Shown here in pieces: positions 33,654 to 47,096 of a stretch of DNA of 64,000 bases. Position 1 is the stretch's first letter; each line of letters opens with the position of its first letter. Source of the stretch: Lobosporangium transversale (lineage: Eukaryota > Mortierellomycota > Mortierellomycetes > Mortierellales > Mortierellaceae); NCBI RefSeq assembly GCF_002105155.1, contig NW_019028989.1:124001-188000 (forward strand), in the 5' to 3' direction. Position numbers and translations under genes: made by a program. The notes below the pieces were generated by a model. It saw only the letters and a program-made list of their open reading frames with translations. It searched no databases and was not told where the DNA came from.

Positions 33654-34801
33654 ACGAGCAAAATTTTTGTTTAATGCAACATTCCTATTGGTAGTCAATA
33701 AAACCTGCACAAGTCGGAATAATCAATAGACCAAATTCCAAGGCGATTCAGTTAAACTTCCCCGGGCCATTGAGCAATCCCTAATCTGATCATGTAAGCA
33801 GTCCATTCCAAACTGTCTGCTTTTGGCAATATAAAAATCTCCTTGATCAGATCCAAGGACCATTTCCCATCAAAAACACTACTCCAACGCCCGCTCGGTG
33901 TTTGTGAAAATCAGGATGAACAAGCGCGTATTTGTTCGCGTACTTTTTTTTTTTTTTTTTTTTTTTTTGGGTTTGTGTATATTTTGCGTATATATTTTTT
34001 TCCAAGTACAGAGCTTCTTTTGTGGTGCGTTGGTCATATGGTATTGTGGAAAGTGATTTTGGATTATTACCTCATGGAAGTGCTGGCCACACCAGTCCGC
34101 TGCTGCTTTTCCTGCATGTCCATCAAAGATGGCAAAGAAGCCATGTCCGGTTATACCCTCATAGTTGTAAATAAAAGCATGGGTGTCCTAAGTGTGCGGT
34201 CGTTTGATATTTGAAAAAATAGATTAATCAACAGTTGCTCTCCAGAGCGTTTGTGTCCAAGACGCTTTTGCCAAAATAAAAAAAATTGACATAGAATGTG
34301 CGCAGACATGTGTACCTCCATTGTTCGTCTGCATCGTCTGTTCCTGTCTTCCGCCACACCAACGACAAATTCATACTCTTCTAGGTCTTTGAGCACACAT
34401 TGCAGGTCAGAAGCATTGTTGCTTGTAGGGGGAGTCTCTGAATCAGCCAAACCCATGGTGGACCCTTCAATGGAGCTTGTATCGTCTGGACTATCACAGT
34501 TTTCAATAACAGTACTGGAGATAGCAGTGGCCAACATGGGGTCATGCTTCTCTGAGGTAGAACCCGGTCGCTGTCGAGTGTTTGCTGGCGAGTTTGATGA
34601 ACCCTGTTGTTGTTGGCTATGATGGTGATGGTGATGGTGATGGTGATTGTGGTTATGGTTGTGGTGATTATGATTATGATGATTGTGAGGTTGCTGGTTT
34701 TGACTTGGACCCTGGTCCTGTAGGTCATGTTGGTTTGAACGCGCGTCTGCTCCTACAAGAGCAGCCGTGGTTCTGTCAATTTCATGGCTACGGCGGGTCA
34801 T
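32620..34801 (-). CDS. PP2C-type Ser/Thr phosphatase (Ptc1-like)
   Basis: Metal-dependent protein phosphatase, 401 aa, of the group that in yeast (Ptc1) switches off stress MAP kinases. Six exons: 34316-34801, 34071-34187, 33429-33599, 33142-33298, 32872-32996 and 32620-32769; all in phase (1,206 nt). Residues 1-140 are a disordered N terminus with a 23-residue His/Asn tract and poly-Gln. The catalytic domain starts [19 protein letters not shown] and carries metal-binding [69 protein letters not shown] and [10 protein letters not shown]. The DG/LWDV motif is cut by an intron. It is shorter in the C-terminal part than many PP2Cs but complete. Divergent to RPO41. Confidence 0.92.
34619..34687 (-). 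repeat. His/Asn codon repeat in PP2C N terminus
   Basis: Encodes 23 residues (39-61) of only His and Asn, ending in nine His. CAC/CAT codons alternate, so it is a real amino-acid repeat and not one pure trinucleotide run. Confidence 0.9.
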
Positions 34802-35272
34802 GTCAATTTCTTTTATGGATCAATAAAAAAATGAATTATAGACAGTTTTCGTCAAGGTATGGAAGTTAAAAGTGGAATTAAAGAGAGAAAAAAAATAAGT
34901 TGTGATGAATGCGTTAAAAATAGTTGTCTAGGGGCCCAGTTCATTCAATGACACGCGCCCACGACCGCCAGAAGCTTTACAAACGCCGTAGAAAGCTATC
35001 CTGCCCTCGTAATACGTAATAAATGTCCATTGCTCACCAATCTTTTACTTATGCACTGACACTTAACATCAAACCGATGTTACGATTGTATCGCATCTGC
35101 ATGACATGCAAGCTTTGTTGCGCATGTGGCATGTGTGGACAGAGACATGCCAATAATGGACTGTGCTGTACGTGTAAACTGTACGTGTATTTCCAAAAAT
35201 GGCACTTTCAAAACGCCAGTCACCCTGTACCCTGTTTACAGTGGCTTTGCATAGCGTCGAGTCTTGTTAGAC

Positions 35273-35308
<36 letters not shown>

Positions 35309-35676
35309 GTTCCTCACTATTTTCTCCTTGTTCTTCCTTCGCAGCAATCCCTCTCTTACTTTGCTCTGTCGTCCGGCGCTATTTCCTCTCCTCCTCTTTA
35401 TTCCTGAATTGACAGTCTTGTGCTGGCACTGACTTTACTTTGCCCATTTCACTCATCTCTTCACAGTGTGAGTGTATACCAGGAGGTAAGACTCTTTATG
35501 TGTCACTCCTCTATGCCTTTTTTTTTTATCATTGCTATCCTCTCGCATTGGCTACAGAATAGTGCTGACATGACTGCGGTATTCCTTTGAACATCATGCT
35601 TCAGTAGGTCCTCTCTTCTCTTCCTAAACGTATATTTATAAGACATAGGAAGTGTACTTGACAGAAGCTGGCAATA
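34802..35676. promoter_or_regulatory. Bidirectional promoter region, PP2C / RPO41
   Basis: 875 bp between divergent starts. It contains a 30-nt T run (35278-35307) and a C/T-rich leader before RPO41. No core element identified. Confidence 0.4.
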
Positions 35677-38600
35677 ATGTTATCAGTTGCATCCACACTC
35701 AGAGGCAACAGAATTACCTTGGCTAGCGCACGCACAAGCTCTTTAAGGACTCAGCTCGCTTTACCTAGAATAGCCAGGAATCATTTACGATATAGACTTC
35801 ACTCCACTGCAGCAGTTGAGGAGAGCTCACAATCTATCACCCATACCACTGTTCCGATCAGCCAAGCTCGTGCAGAGACGAACCAAAATCTTCATTCATA
35901 CTCTTCAGCATCAGGAAAACTTGAACCTATCCGTATCATTCGCTTGCCAGAAGCTAAATCTCATGAGCCTCGTGAATCCGGCAAGTTTGGAGATAATCAA
36001 CTATCTGAACAGATGGCTGTTATGTATGCTTGTATAAACACAGGTGACATGGATCGTGCTCGCCGCATTTTCGTGACGCTTCATAAGAACAATCCTGAAG
36101 ATATGCTAGTCCTTGGAGATATTAGAATGCACAATAGTTTCATGGAGAGTTACATGAACGCTAGTCCTAGTCCCAGAACTAAGGAGGCCTTGAAATGGTT
36201 TGAATCACTTTCAAAGTATAAAGTCAAACCCGACTTGACCAGTTTTGCTATTCTCATCAAGGGATTTATCAAGTAAGGGCATGGCTCATCGACAAAAGAA
36301 AAAAAAAAAAAGTAAAATCGGAAGGAAGTTAACTTCTACACTTTTCTAATATAATGCTCCTTGACTTAATTTTTCAATCGATTATAGGATGGACAGCATG
36401 CACACAGCCAAAGTCATGATGATGGAAATGCAAAAAGCTGGGTTTACCCTTGACGAATTACGACAGTGCCCCGACTTACAAGCAGAGGATGTGGATAGGA
36501 TTAACAGTGTAGCGGGTATGCTTAAACCCGCTTCAGCACGCCTGAAGCCGTTGACACCTGTATCATCTGTGGCGCCAACTACCCCTAAATCTGAGTTTAA
36601 AGAAGCTATTCCTGTTCAAAACTCAAACAATGAAACTGTTATTGGAGTTCGATTCATGAAGGATACTCTAGAAACCCTTAATCTCAAGGAGCTCACTCCC
36701 TTTGAGCGCCAGATGAAGTTAGAAGAGCGGTCCTATCAATCGGCCATCGACAGGATGGAATATGAACGAGAGAGCATTCCAGAGCAACTAAACGTTCGTC
36801 CCCTTAGGACTTATTTGTGGCAATGGCACCAAGCACTCAAGGCCGGTATCAGAGCGGAAATAAAGCGTGTAGATGCAGTTTTAGAACGGAGGTCACTTTC
36901 GGATGATGCCGCTCTAGACAAGGATCGCATGTTATATGGTCCTTTCTTGAAACTTCTCTCACCTGACAAGTTGTCTATCATCACTATCTTGGAGCTTCTA
37001 CGACTCAACAACTCTGGTGGCATTATTGAGGGTATGAAGTCTGCCCGTGCTCTGATTGGCATTGGCAAAGCCGTTGAATCAGAGTATAATGCTGAGCAGA
37101 TGGCGAAAAAGTCTAATAAGGCACTGGTAAGTTATAGATCATGGCGGCTTTATCAAAAACTTGTACATTACAATCGTCGGACTTTCTATCTGATTTTTGT
37201 TTATTTATTTATTTATTTTTCCTTCCCTCCCCGTTAGTTTGATCAAAAAGTCAGTGTCCATCAACTTTATGGAAGTGGAAAACTTTTTAATATTGCTGTT
37301 CGGAAAGCAGAGACAAAGAGATCTTCAACAATGCACCCTACAGATTGGACACCTGTATGGCCGGAAACTATGAGGGCTAAGGTCGGCTCCGTCTTGACGA
37401 CTCTTTTGATGGACTGTGCTAAAGTTCAGATCCCAAGTTTTGACCCTGAAACAAAACAGAAGATTGTGGAGGAGATCCCTGCCTTCTATCATTCATATCA
37501 ATACAACAAAGGCCAGCGCATTGGTGTTATCAAGGTTCACAATCATATTTCTGAAATTTTATCCTCTGAACCCATTGGAAGTTTAATTCATCCAAGCATG
37601 CTTCCAATGTTGGTTCATCCTCGACCCTGGCTGGCATACAATGACGGTGGATATCTTACTGCTCAGTCTATAATCATGCGTATCCGCCACTGCCCTCAAC
37701 AATTGGATTACCTTAAGAAGGCACATGAGGAGGGTCTCTTGTTCCGCGTTTACAATGGCTTGGATGTTCTTGGTAAGACTCGCTGGGCAGTCAATAAGAA
37801 GGTCCTTAAGACTGTTTTGGAGGCATGGAACTCTGGAAAGGAGTTTGGAAAGATCCCTGCTGCAGCGGCTCAGGTTGAGGATCTGCCCAAACCAGATGAT
37901 TATGAGACCAATAGCAAAGCCAAAGCTAGGTGGCTTTTCGAAAATCGCAAGATGAAGATGGAAGCTAAGAACCATCACAGTTTGCGATGCGATGTCAACT
38001 ATAAGATCGAGATTGCCCGTGCTGTAAGTGTTATGTCCCCACCTGATCCTTTTACTTTTTTACTTTTCCTTTTATTATTATTACTATGACATGGATTTGA
38101 ATCAGAAACTCACTGTTATTACGATCCAATGGACTCCTCTTTGGAAACGTAAAGTTTGCAGATGAACCCATGTTTTTCCCACATAACCTAGACTTCCGTG
38201 GACGTGCTTATCCTATTCCTCCTTTATTCAACCACCTGGGAAACGATCTGTGCCGTGGTCTACTTCTCTTTGATGAAGCTAAGCCCTTAGGCCCTAAAGG
38301 ATTCACTTGGCTAAAAATTCATTTGGCTAACTTGGCAGGTTACGATAAACACTCACTTTCGGCACGTGCAAAGTTTGCCATGGATCACCTTGACGATATT
38401 TTCGACAGTGCTGACAATCCAATGGAAGGTCGCCGTTGGTGGCTCAAGGCAGAAGATCCATGGCAGTGTTTGGCTACTTGCATCGAGGTTGCAGAAGCGG
38501 TTCGCAGCGGTGATCCAGAGAGCTATATGAGCAGAATCCCTGTACATCAGGATGGTACTTGTAACGGTTTACAGCATTATGCCGCTCTTGGAGGAGATAT

Positions 38601-40006
38601 CGCAGGTGCTCAGCAAGTCAACCTGGTCCCATCTGATGCGCCTCAGGATGTCTATTCGGGTGTAGCTAAAGCTGTGGAGCGTATTCTTGAGCAACATGCT
38701 GCAGAGGGTGTTGAGAATGCAAAGATTCTACTTGGCAAGGTGACCCGCAAAATTGTGAAGCAGACCGTCATGACTAACGTATACGGTGTGACCTTTGTGG
38801 GTGCCCGTGCGCAGATCGAAAACAGGCTTAAGGAAACTGAAGGAATCCCCAAAGAAAATGTTCATGCACTGAGCACGTACTTGACTCAACAGGTATTTGC
38901 ATCTATCGGAGAAATGTTTACAGGAGCCCGTGCCATTCAAGATTGGTTGGCGGAAAGTGCTCGTCGCATTGCAAAGAGCGTGCCCAAGGACGTAGTTGAT
39001 CCAGAGACCGATGAGATCCAAGAAAGTTTAACCGTCAAGGGACGTAAGAAGAAAACATCCAGAAAGGCCATTGCAGACCAACAAATGACAAGCGTCATTT
39101 GGACTACACCACTGAACCTTCCCATTGTTCAACCTTATCGCAAACTGGAGCACAAGCAGGTACGCCGATTTTTAGCCATATCATATATTAATCTACATGT
39201 GGCATTGTCTGAAACAATTTATTGACAGGGTAGTTTAATTTCCATAGATTCGAACCAACCTGCAACAGTTGACCATTAAGGATCCCTCACAAGCAAGCCC
39301 TGTCAATGTTCAGAAGCAGAGGACTGCATTCCCACCTAACTTTATTCACTCTCTGGATGCTACCCATATGCTTATGTCGGCCGCCGGATGTGTTGAGGCA
39401 GGATTAACGTTCGCTTCTGTGCATGATTCTTACTGGACTCACGCATGTGATGTTGAAATCATGAACGAGGTTCTGCGCAAGCAGTTTATATTGCTGCATA
39501 GCAACAACATCATGAAAAATCTCGAAAATGAGTTTATGGAGCGTTATAAGGACTACTTGTATCCTGTTACATATATAATTGCTGGCCCTGGCGAGCCTGT
39601 CGAAGAAGGCATGATTGCTTGGGACGATGAGCGTGTTCACCGCAAAAATGCCAGGATCGAGAGTAGTATTTCTGGTACAGAGTTTGTGCCTGACCTTGAG
39701 GCACCTGCAGATGAGCCTATGACTACAAGCTCTGACCGATCTGCAAAGATCAAGGAAAATAACATGTATCATTTTGACGATGATGAGGATGATGAGCACG
39801 ACTTGTCGGGTGTGGTTATTGAGGAAGACGCAGCAGAGCTAGAGGCAGAGGCTAAGGCAATGGGCAAAGCACTTCGTAAGCGCGGTGGAAAGAAAACAAG
39901 CAAGAAGTTATTCCATTCATGGGAGTCCATCTCGTTCCCACCATTGCCAGACCGTGGTGAGTTTGACGTGGCCAAGGTGGCCGACTCGGACTACTTCTTC
40001 TCATAG
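35677..40006 (+). CDS. RPO41: Mitochondrial DNA-directed RNA polymerase
   Basis: Single-subunit, T7-like polymerase that transcribes mitochondrial DNA, 1,294 aa. Exons 35677-36272, 36388-37126, 37238-38023, 38155-39159 and 39248-40006, all in phase. The N terminus is an Arg-rich presequence without acids (first 44 residues). Residues about 110-230 look like PPR helices (AVMYACINTGDMDRARRIF, WFESLSKYKVKPDLTSFAIL). The core has MFFPHNLDFRGRAYPIPP, motif A HQDGTCNGLQHYAALGGD (Asp840), motif B RKIVKQTVMTNVYG (Lys909, Tyr917) and motif C ASVHDSYWTHA (Asp1102). Between motif C and the conserved C-terminal foot (ISFPPLPDRGEFDV ... DYFFS) is an acidic then basic insert of about 90 residues. The intron before exon 4 ends just ahead of FADEPMFFPHN, matching the family. 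Confidence 0.96.
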
Positions 40007-40793
40007 GACAGCTATAGGTCCATGGCAACGCGCTTTAATTGGCTTCCTTATTCTGCCCTGCATTCATTTTAATATTTTCTGTTATCATTATTTCAACATC
40101 AGCATTGCTCAATGTTACCATTTCACTATTGTTAATCCACCCTTTATATCATGTATTTTTATCTCACACAAAAATAAAAGTCATTATCTATTTCATGCGT
40201 TCGTGCGACCACGCGTCCTGCAAAGCGCGACATCCAAATATGTTAGAGGCCACATGACAGAAGGCTCATACACAGTCACTAGCTTGTCTCTCCACATCTC
40301 TTTCCTTTTTCTTTTTATTTTTTTGAGCCCATTCCTTCACTTTCCTCCATGCCCCTGTTCAACGTATAGACCTATGTACACCTGTATACCATAATCAATT
40401 GTCCAGGTTTCTGATGAAACAGCCATTAACGGAAACAAAAAAAAAAAAGAAAGAAATTAAGAAGTAAAGACCAAACCATCATACTGATCAAGTCCCAGTG
40501 CTCGCCTACATTAATACGCATATACAGATATACACATCAGTAATCGTCTATATAGGCTATTGCCTTTAGTACTGACCATCAATAACTTTGCTATCAACTC
40601 TTCATTGGCGGCGCTCCATATAACACACAACCAACTTTGCCACCAAGTAGATTTGTGAGCACGACGTGAACATTGAGCTGTGAGCTAATATCCATATCCT
40701 TTCGAGGCACTAAAACCATTATTCGGCCTCACGAAAACACAAAGAGCAATAACGCCAACTCAAATTTAGTCAACCTAACCTTCGGTCCAAATC
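40007..40793. other. Intergenic, RPO41 to kinase
   Basis: 790 bp between two genes on the same strand; holds the RPO41 3' end and kinase promoter. No gene seen. Confidence 0.5.
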
Positions 40794-43700
40794 ATGTACA
40801 GCCACCAGCCACAGCCACTGAGCAACCTCTCACGATCCCTGCCACCAACACCAAGCCAGCTGCATTCCCCAGATCTGCCGGACGACAATGAGGCTTCCGA
40901 TGATTATTTTGTAGACTCTGAGGACGTCCCTTTACCCTTCCCTATTCAAACCATTGTTGCAGACCCGCAGACTGGACTGAGTCTGACGCTTATCTCTGCT
41001 CTCGGCGCCGGATCCTATGCCGTAGTCTATCTCGCCAGAGAAGTGGCTTCCGGAACCTTGTATGCCCTCAAGTGTCTTGGAAAGGACAAGCTGACAGACG
41101 AGGAAGTAGCGATCCAGCGAAATGAGGTAAGTCACCTGAGCTGGCTGCATCCCCGTTGCCTCCAAATCTTCACGCTCTTCACATCAACATAAGGAATGTT
41201 ATTGTCGCTCTTTTCCCAAAGACCTGCGCATTAATGTTTCCTTCACCATAGGTTGTCATTCATACGTCGCTGCCCAAGCATCGAAATATTATACATTTAT
41301 TTAATATGTTTGAGACAAAGGATCATTTATTCCTGCTTCTTGAATACTCTTCTGGAATGGACATGTATCAATGGATCAGTATGCGTTCTGATAAGGCAGA
41401 CCCCATCACTGGAGAGCTCTACTCTCCCAAGGCGCGCTATGGTGTCATCAAAACAGTGTTTGATCAGGTCATGGAGGGTGTGGGATTAGTTCATGCATGT
41501 GGTGTAGCCCATCGAGATCTTAAACCAGAAAACTTTTTGATCGAATTTTCCGATGGCCATTATACTGTTAAGCTTACGGACTTTGGTCTCGCCACGACTG
41601 ACTCGCAGTGTGACGAATTTGAGTGTGGTAGTAAGCCCTATATGAGTTTTGGTAAGATATTGTTGCTATTTACCTCCAGCCCATGCTATTAACCACTAAG
41701 ATGAGGATCCCGTTGACTCTGTTTCTGTGGCGTGTATTCATTTATTCATTTGTCATTTATTATCATTTTAGAATGTCGCAATGGCTTAGATGCGACATAT
41801 GATGTACAGATGGCCGATATTTGGTCACTTGGAATTATTCTTATCAATCTATTGTACCATCGATGTCCTTGGTCTGACCCATGTCCACAAGAGTCATATG
41901 CATTTTCGGAATTTTTGAAGAGCAGAGTGGACTTTTTGCAAAGACGATTTGAAGATATGCCAGGATCAGTGGCGAGATGGCTTGGATTGCGCGCATTTGC
42001 GTTTGTGGGCAATGCGAAATGTAAGAAGGGGCGTACGCGGCCTAGTATCAATGAGTGGAAGGCTTGGATGGTCGATTTTGTGCCGCGGATGTTAGGTCAG
42101 ATCAGTTTAGATCAAGAAGAAGATTATGACTATGACGATAAGCAAGAATATCGTGAGTACTTGGAGCTGTTTGAGGATGATATATTAGGACAAGAAGTGG
42201 AAGGCGATGAAATCCTCGATAACGACAATGAGGATTATGGCTCAGATAACCAGGTTGTTCCTATCGCAATTCAGTCTTCTTCTGTCAAAGAAAAACAGTA
42301 TTTACATCCTGAAGCTGAGCGAGCTTATGCATCATATCATGCGAAAACACATAATACGTTCACATCCTCATCTGTGCCTAAATTTGATCCCTCGGCTTTT
42401 TACCAGCCTGCGCGGCTTCGACAAGAATCATGGTCTGATGCTATTGACATGGAGGGCACTGAGGATGCGGAAATGGACTTTTCCGCACCAATCCTGTTCG
42501 AAGAATCAGAGGAAGATGACAATCAGCAGTCAGATGATGAGGACGACGCTTCTGGACTAGCTGTAGCTCTCCCTGACGATTTCATTGATCCTTTGCCAGG
42601 CCCTAGTGTAGCGTCCTCTGGACGCCAAACACCATCAACTCCGACTATGACGCATCTGAACTTCAACTCGGAGAAACGGCAACTCCCGGTGCATCTTCGT
42701 TCCGACGTGGACTTGCCTGGTCGTCGGTCCCCTCAAGAATCTACAAAAAGAATCGCTGGCCGTGGATCACCAGGCCCGGACTTGAGTGAGCAGATTAATA
42801 CGTTGGTTTTTATTGAGCCAGATGTCTCAAGAGTCACTCCTGATCCTCATCAAATCACATCTGGAGCGGGGGGACATGCAATCGCTTCATCTCTGCCTTT
42901 GGCTAGTCATATTGAAGCAAACCTTGGCTCCAGCTCATCATTGAACAAAGAACAAGCTTATTTGAAGCAGCAAGTACGGACACCAGCCCGCAATTTACAG
43001 GACGTTAAAGCTGTGCCTTTTGTATTCCCACCTCTCAAACCCACTACAACGCTGGGAAATCCTCACACTGATAGTGTGAGTGGACTCGCGCCATCATCGC
43101 AACTTAAAGATAAATCGCTGTTGTCTCAGACTAAGACCCCGACAAGTAAAAAGGATGTTAATGGACTGGAGTCTATGAGTTTAAAGAAGATAGTCTCCAG
43201 CAAAACCAATCCTCAAGTCACTCCTAAACAATCTCAGCTCGGCTTGTGGGCTAATTCTTCTGCAGTGTCTGGTCCTTCACGACTGTCAGAGCCTAACAGT
43301 GCAAGTCATGGTCACAATTTCAAATGGCGAGGTCACCGTCGTGGGGGAAGCTGGACATCTATAGATGATGGCTGGGATAGCCGTAGAGATATTAATTCGT
43401 ACCGTGGCGGAGATGGATCGAAGGCTGGTTCAGGGACATGGCGCGCGCGTCAAGGTGATAGGGAGGATGGACATGGTCTGCCTCCTCGAGCAGAGAACAA
43501 ATTTCGGCCGAGATACCGCCAAGGGCGCAGATTTCCTCCCCAGTCCAGCTCATCAACACTGCCGCCAGCTCCACCGATGTCCCATTCAGGATATGGTGCA
43601 CCTCGCTCACGTCATCAGAGTAGACATGGAGCGGTGTTTGATAGTGGTGCGTCAACGAAAGAGAATGATGTTAACAAGTCTACTTTTAAAGAATTGTCAT

Positions 43701-44791
43701 GTAAAGATTCTTTCCATCAGCAAAGACAGCATCAGGAACAGCAACCTCCAAAATACGAGCATAGTCAGCTTCGAATGCATAAGGTGAGCCATTCAACTGG
43801 ATCAAAGCTTGCTGGACAACGCAATAAGAGTCTGATCGACTTACGTGCTATTGATGTCACGAGCCAACCATGGCGGCAACCGGAGCAAGGCAGCACGCCG
43901 CCTATTACACCCACTATGACCAAGGCACGGTCACAGGCCGGTGCAATTGACTCTGATCAGCGTAAAGGATCAACAGGAGCTGTTCATTTAGATTCGCAAG
44001 GGAATTTTGGCGGTCCCTCTATGCGCAACCGTTTGGCCAATCGACAGTCTTTAACCGATTTTAAAACATCTAAAGACAGCGTCTATCACCCGCCTCATTG
44101 GCATGAGAGAAATAACTCGAGCCCGTCCGCGGGCTCATTGCAAAGACCATCAAGTGGATATGAATCGGATTTCTCAGGATGGCAGAAACAAGATGGGTCA
44201 ACGACTCTGACCTTTACATCTAAAAACAAGCCAGCATCAAAAGGTCGCCATGGACATCACTCCAGCTCAAGTATGAGCTCATCAGGAGTGGATCGCAAGC
44301 ATATAGCACCACGACAAGCAGACACAGTCAACAGCTGGAGGGGTGGTAGTTTTGGCAGTGGCGGAGAACCAATACGTGGAACACAGGATCGCCTGCATGG
44401 CCTTGGCAAGAAACCGAGCATGGATTTTAATAGCCTCAGCCTAGGTGCCAACGCGTCACAACTCCTGGCTCCTATGTCACCGCAGATGACACTGACCCCA
44501 CCGACTCCAAAAGTAGTCAGATCGGAATTCCTTACAGAGACGCCAACGTCAACCCCGGCAACGACCACTAAAGAAGCACCGCCTGAACATGGCCAGGTAC
44601 CTGAGGGATCTGAAACCAAAAAGATTGTCAAGGCAGGCGCAATGGCAGGACTTGGAAACATGTTACGTGGACTTGTGGCCTACAACAAAAACATCAAGGT
44701 TGGAGGAGAAGGAGTGGCAACCTCACAGCCACAGAGGACTGATCAGCCTTCACCGTTTTCTGCGGACGAGCAAGGCGCACCAAACACGTAA
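40794..44791 (+). CDS. Large Ser/Thr protein kinase (Pat1/Ran1-Ksp1-like)
   Basis: Protein kinase of 1,250 aa; relatives (fission yeast Ran1/Pat1, budding yeast Ksp1, Sks1) act in nutrient and developmental signalling. Exons 40794-41126, 41252-41651 and 41772-44791, all GT-AG and in phase. The kinase domain is N-terminal: ALGAGSYAVVYLA loop near 69-81, LYALKCLGK, VAHRDLKPENFLI (HRD at 198-200), KLTDFGLATT (DFG 221-223), activation segment CGSKPYMSFECRNG and DIWSLGIIL. The CGS before the APE-like segment is typical of the Ran1 group. From about residue 360 the protein is disordered: acidic blocks, then Ser/Pro/Gln-rich sequence with RG-rich patches (FKWRGHRRGGSW, GTWRARQGDRED). The exact subgroup is a judgement; kinase identity is not in doubt. 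Confidence 0.9.
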
Positions 44792-45171
44792 TTTATTGAT
44801 CTTCATTTACCTCAACACTAATTTATTTGATTTGATTTCGATTTTTATTTTTTGCTTTCTTTTTTTTCTTTTTTATTTTTTCTTTTCTTTTTTTTTCTTT
44901 TTTTTTTTTTTCTTTTTCTTTTTCTTTTATTTTTTTCTTTTTTTTATTGCTTCCGTTGATTCCATCTTTTCTGGACCTTGTATAAATAATTCTAGGCTAT
45001 GTTAATAAAGCAGCAAAGCAACTGTAGGAAGTTCCAAGGATAGCGCATCAAGCTTAAACTATTTAACATATTCTACAGTTAATCATCATTACCAGTGTAA
45101 AATGAATATGCTCTAGCGTTTATTTTAGCTCAGGTAAAACATGACAAGGGCAGGTCTAGGTTACTTTCTTT
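44792..45171. terminator. 3' flanks of convergent kinase and ARC1-like genes
   Basis: About 380 bp. Positions 44835-44947 are almost pure T with scattered C. An AATAAA-like signal (TTAATAAAG) sits near 45001. No gene seen. Confidence 0.4.
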
Positions 45172-45397
45172 TTATTTGATCTTGGCGCCAACGACAGAGG
45201 GCACAGTGCAATCGCCTAGTTCAGTATGTAGGACATGGACGGCGCCTTCATCAGACTTCCAGGCAGCACGAAGCTCGGCTGTGGTATGGAGACCAGGCTG
45301 GATAGTCTCCCAAATTTTCTTCTTGGGGTTCATAACCTCATCGGGCTTTTCATCTAATTTTTTTAAAAGTTACAAAATTTAGTAAGAATGATGAGTG

Positions 45398-45434
<37 letters not shown>

Positions 45435-46203
45435 TCATGCATTTTGGTGTAAATTACCTTTCCAGTCACCAAAGTAACACTTGTCTCCTGGTTTGGATCC
45501 CTTAGGTGGCTCAACTAGCTCGAGCTTGCCAGCATCATCAGTAGCAGCCAAGACCATAGCAAAAGACTTGACGCCTCTCATGGCAGCAGGCTTCAAGTTG
45601 CAGACACAGACCAACCAACGATTCTCCATCTCCTCAATAGGAATATGCTTGACCAATCCACTGACGACTGTTCGAGGTTCAGGCTCACCAACATCAATAG
45701 ACTCAACATACAATGAGTCTGCATCTGGGTGTTTTTCGACCTTCAAAATCCTTCCGACACGGAGATCAACTTGCCATGGCTGTGGGGTGGTAGGTGCAGC
45801 AGGTGCAGCAGGAGCGGCGGGGGCCTTGGGAGCCTTTGCCTTCTTTTCCTTCTTTTGAGCGTCACCTGTATTTGTGGTGGTGGTAGTGCCCTCCTCAGAA
45901 GCAGCATTAGCTTCCTTTTTGGCCTTCTTCTCCTCCGTCTTGGCCTCCTTCTTGCTAGCCTTCTTGGCCTTCTTCTCGTCTACTGAGGCGCTAGTAGAAC
46001 CAGCACTAGCTTTTGCAGATGTAGCCTTCTCCTTGGGAGGGATCTGAAGCTCAGGAGCCTCAAGATCGATAATGATAGGTGCTAAGTGGCCCAACTCGCT
46101 AGTTTGTTCCTGAATCAAATCGAACCAGCGAGTCAAATGAGGACGCTTCAACTGACCATCCCTGGACATGGCGCTCTGGTTGGGGGTTTTTTTTAGAGAG
46201 AGG

Positions 46204-46237
<34 letters not shown>

Positions 46238-47096
46238 AAATGAATGTTTAGTAGACTATTCAGTGCGTTTGTTTTTCTATTTAGAAAAATGAAAACAAAA
46301 TAAAAAACAAAGTAAAAGCAAGTCGCCGTACGAATTGTTCATGGATCTTGACAAATGTCCAGAGGTCGGCATTGGTAATAGAGTGTCCGACTATATAAGT
46401 CCGAGTCTCGAGATGTTCGTTTAAAGCCTGTCAACAAAAAAATAAAATATATCAGTTGCAGTAAGCTTTTTTTGCATAGTCTTAAAATGATGAGTATAAT
46501 CTAGCAGAGTTAAATCATTCCAAAAAATTGAGTACCTTGGCAAGAGGAGTAAGATCTTTCTCGAAACGTTCGATCCATTCTTTGATCTAGTGAATTGGAT
46601 GGGACAGAGAGCAAGATAGAAGTAAAATAAATAAATAAATAAGTAGTAAAATAATCAAATATATTATGGTCTTAAATGGATCACATGAGGCCGTTGCTAT
46701 CCATTTCCAAGTCATCTTATGTTAACCGATCATCTGTTTATGACAAACAGTGGTAAACTTAAGTCTCAACAGTTTGAGCCTTTTCCTGTAACAGTAACAA
46801 ACCCTTTTTTTTTTTCCCAGTCTGCTTTCTCCTCATGTCTTGTTATCCAGTTGCTAGTGTTCATTTATAAGTTCCAGTGGCGCGTATTCTGGATAAATCT
46901 CTGATCGTTCCATGAATAATTAATACAAAAAGAATGTAGAATGAAATGGAAGCTTTGATTTGTTTTTTTTTTTTTTGTTAAGTTTATTTGGCAGTACCTC
47001 CTTGCGATCGCTGTCAGTCTTGCCTTCCAAAAGCTCTGCACCCCCAAGGCGACCTTGGCAAGCATTCAAGAAAGAGGTCGTAACGGTATCAGACAT
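45172..47096 (-). CDS. ARC1: Arc1/AIMP1-like tRNA-binding cofactor (EMAPII domain)
   Basis: Aminoacyl-tRNA synthetase cofactor, 381 aa, expected to bind tRNA and dock Met/Glu-tRNA synthetases as Arc1 does in yeast. Five exons: 46998-47096, 46536-46586, 46332-46427, 45458-46175 and 45172-45353 (1,146 nt, all in phase). Residues 1-115 form a GST_C-like docking domain (ITNADLWTFVKIHEQF, HLTRWFDLIQE). Residues 130-200 are a Lys/Ala-rich linker that would bind the tRNA backbone. The C-terminal OB fold begins PWQVDLRVGRILKVEKHPDA and continues VVSGLVKHIP, CNLKPAAMRGVKSFAM and LVEPPKGSKPGDKCYF, ending VVGAKIK. The order GST-Lys-OB is the Arc1 arrangement. Exon 4 is preceded by an intron with an A run of about 31 nt on the + strand. 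Confidence 0.92.
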
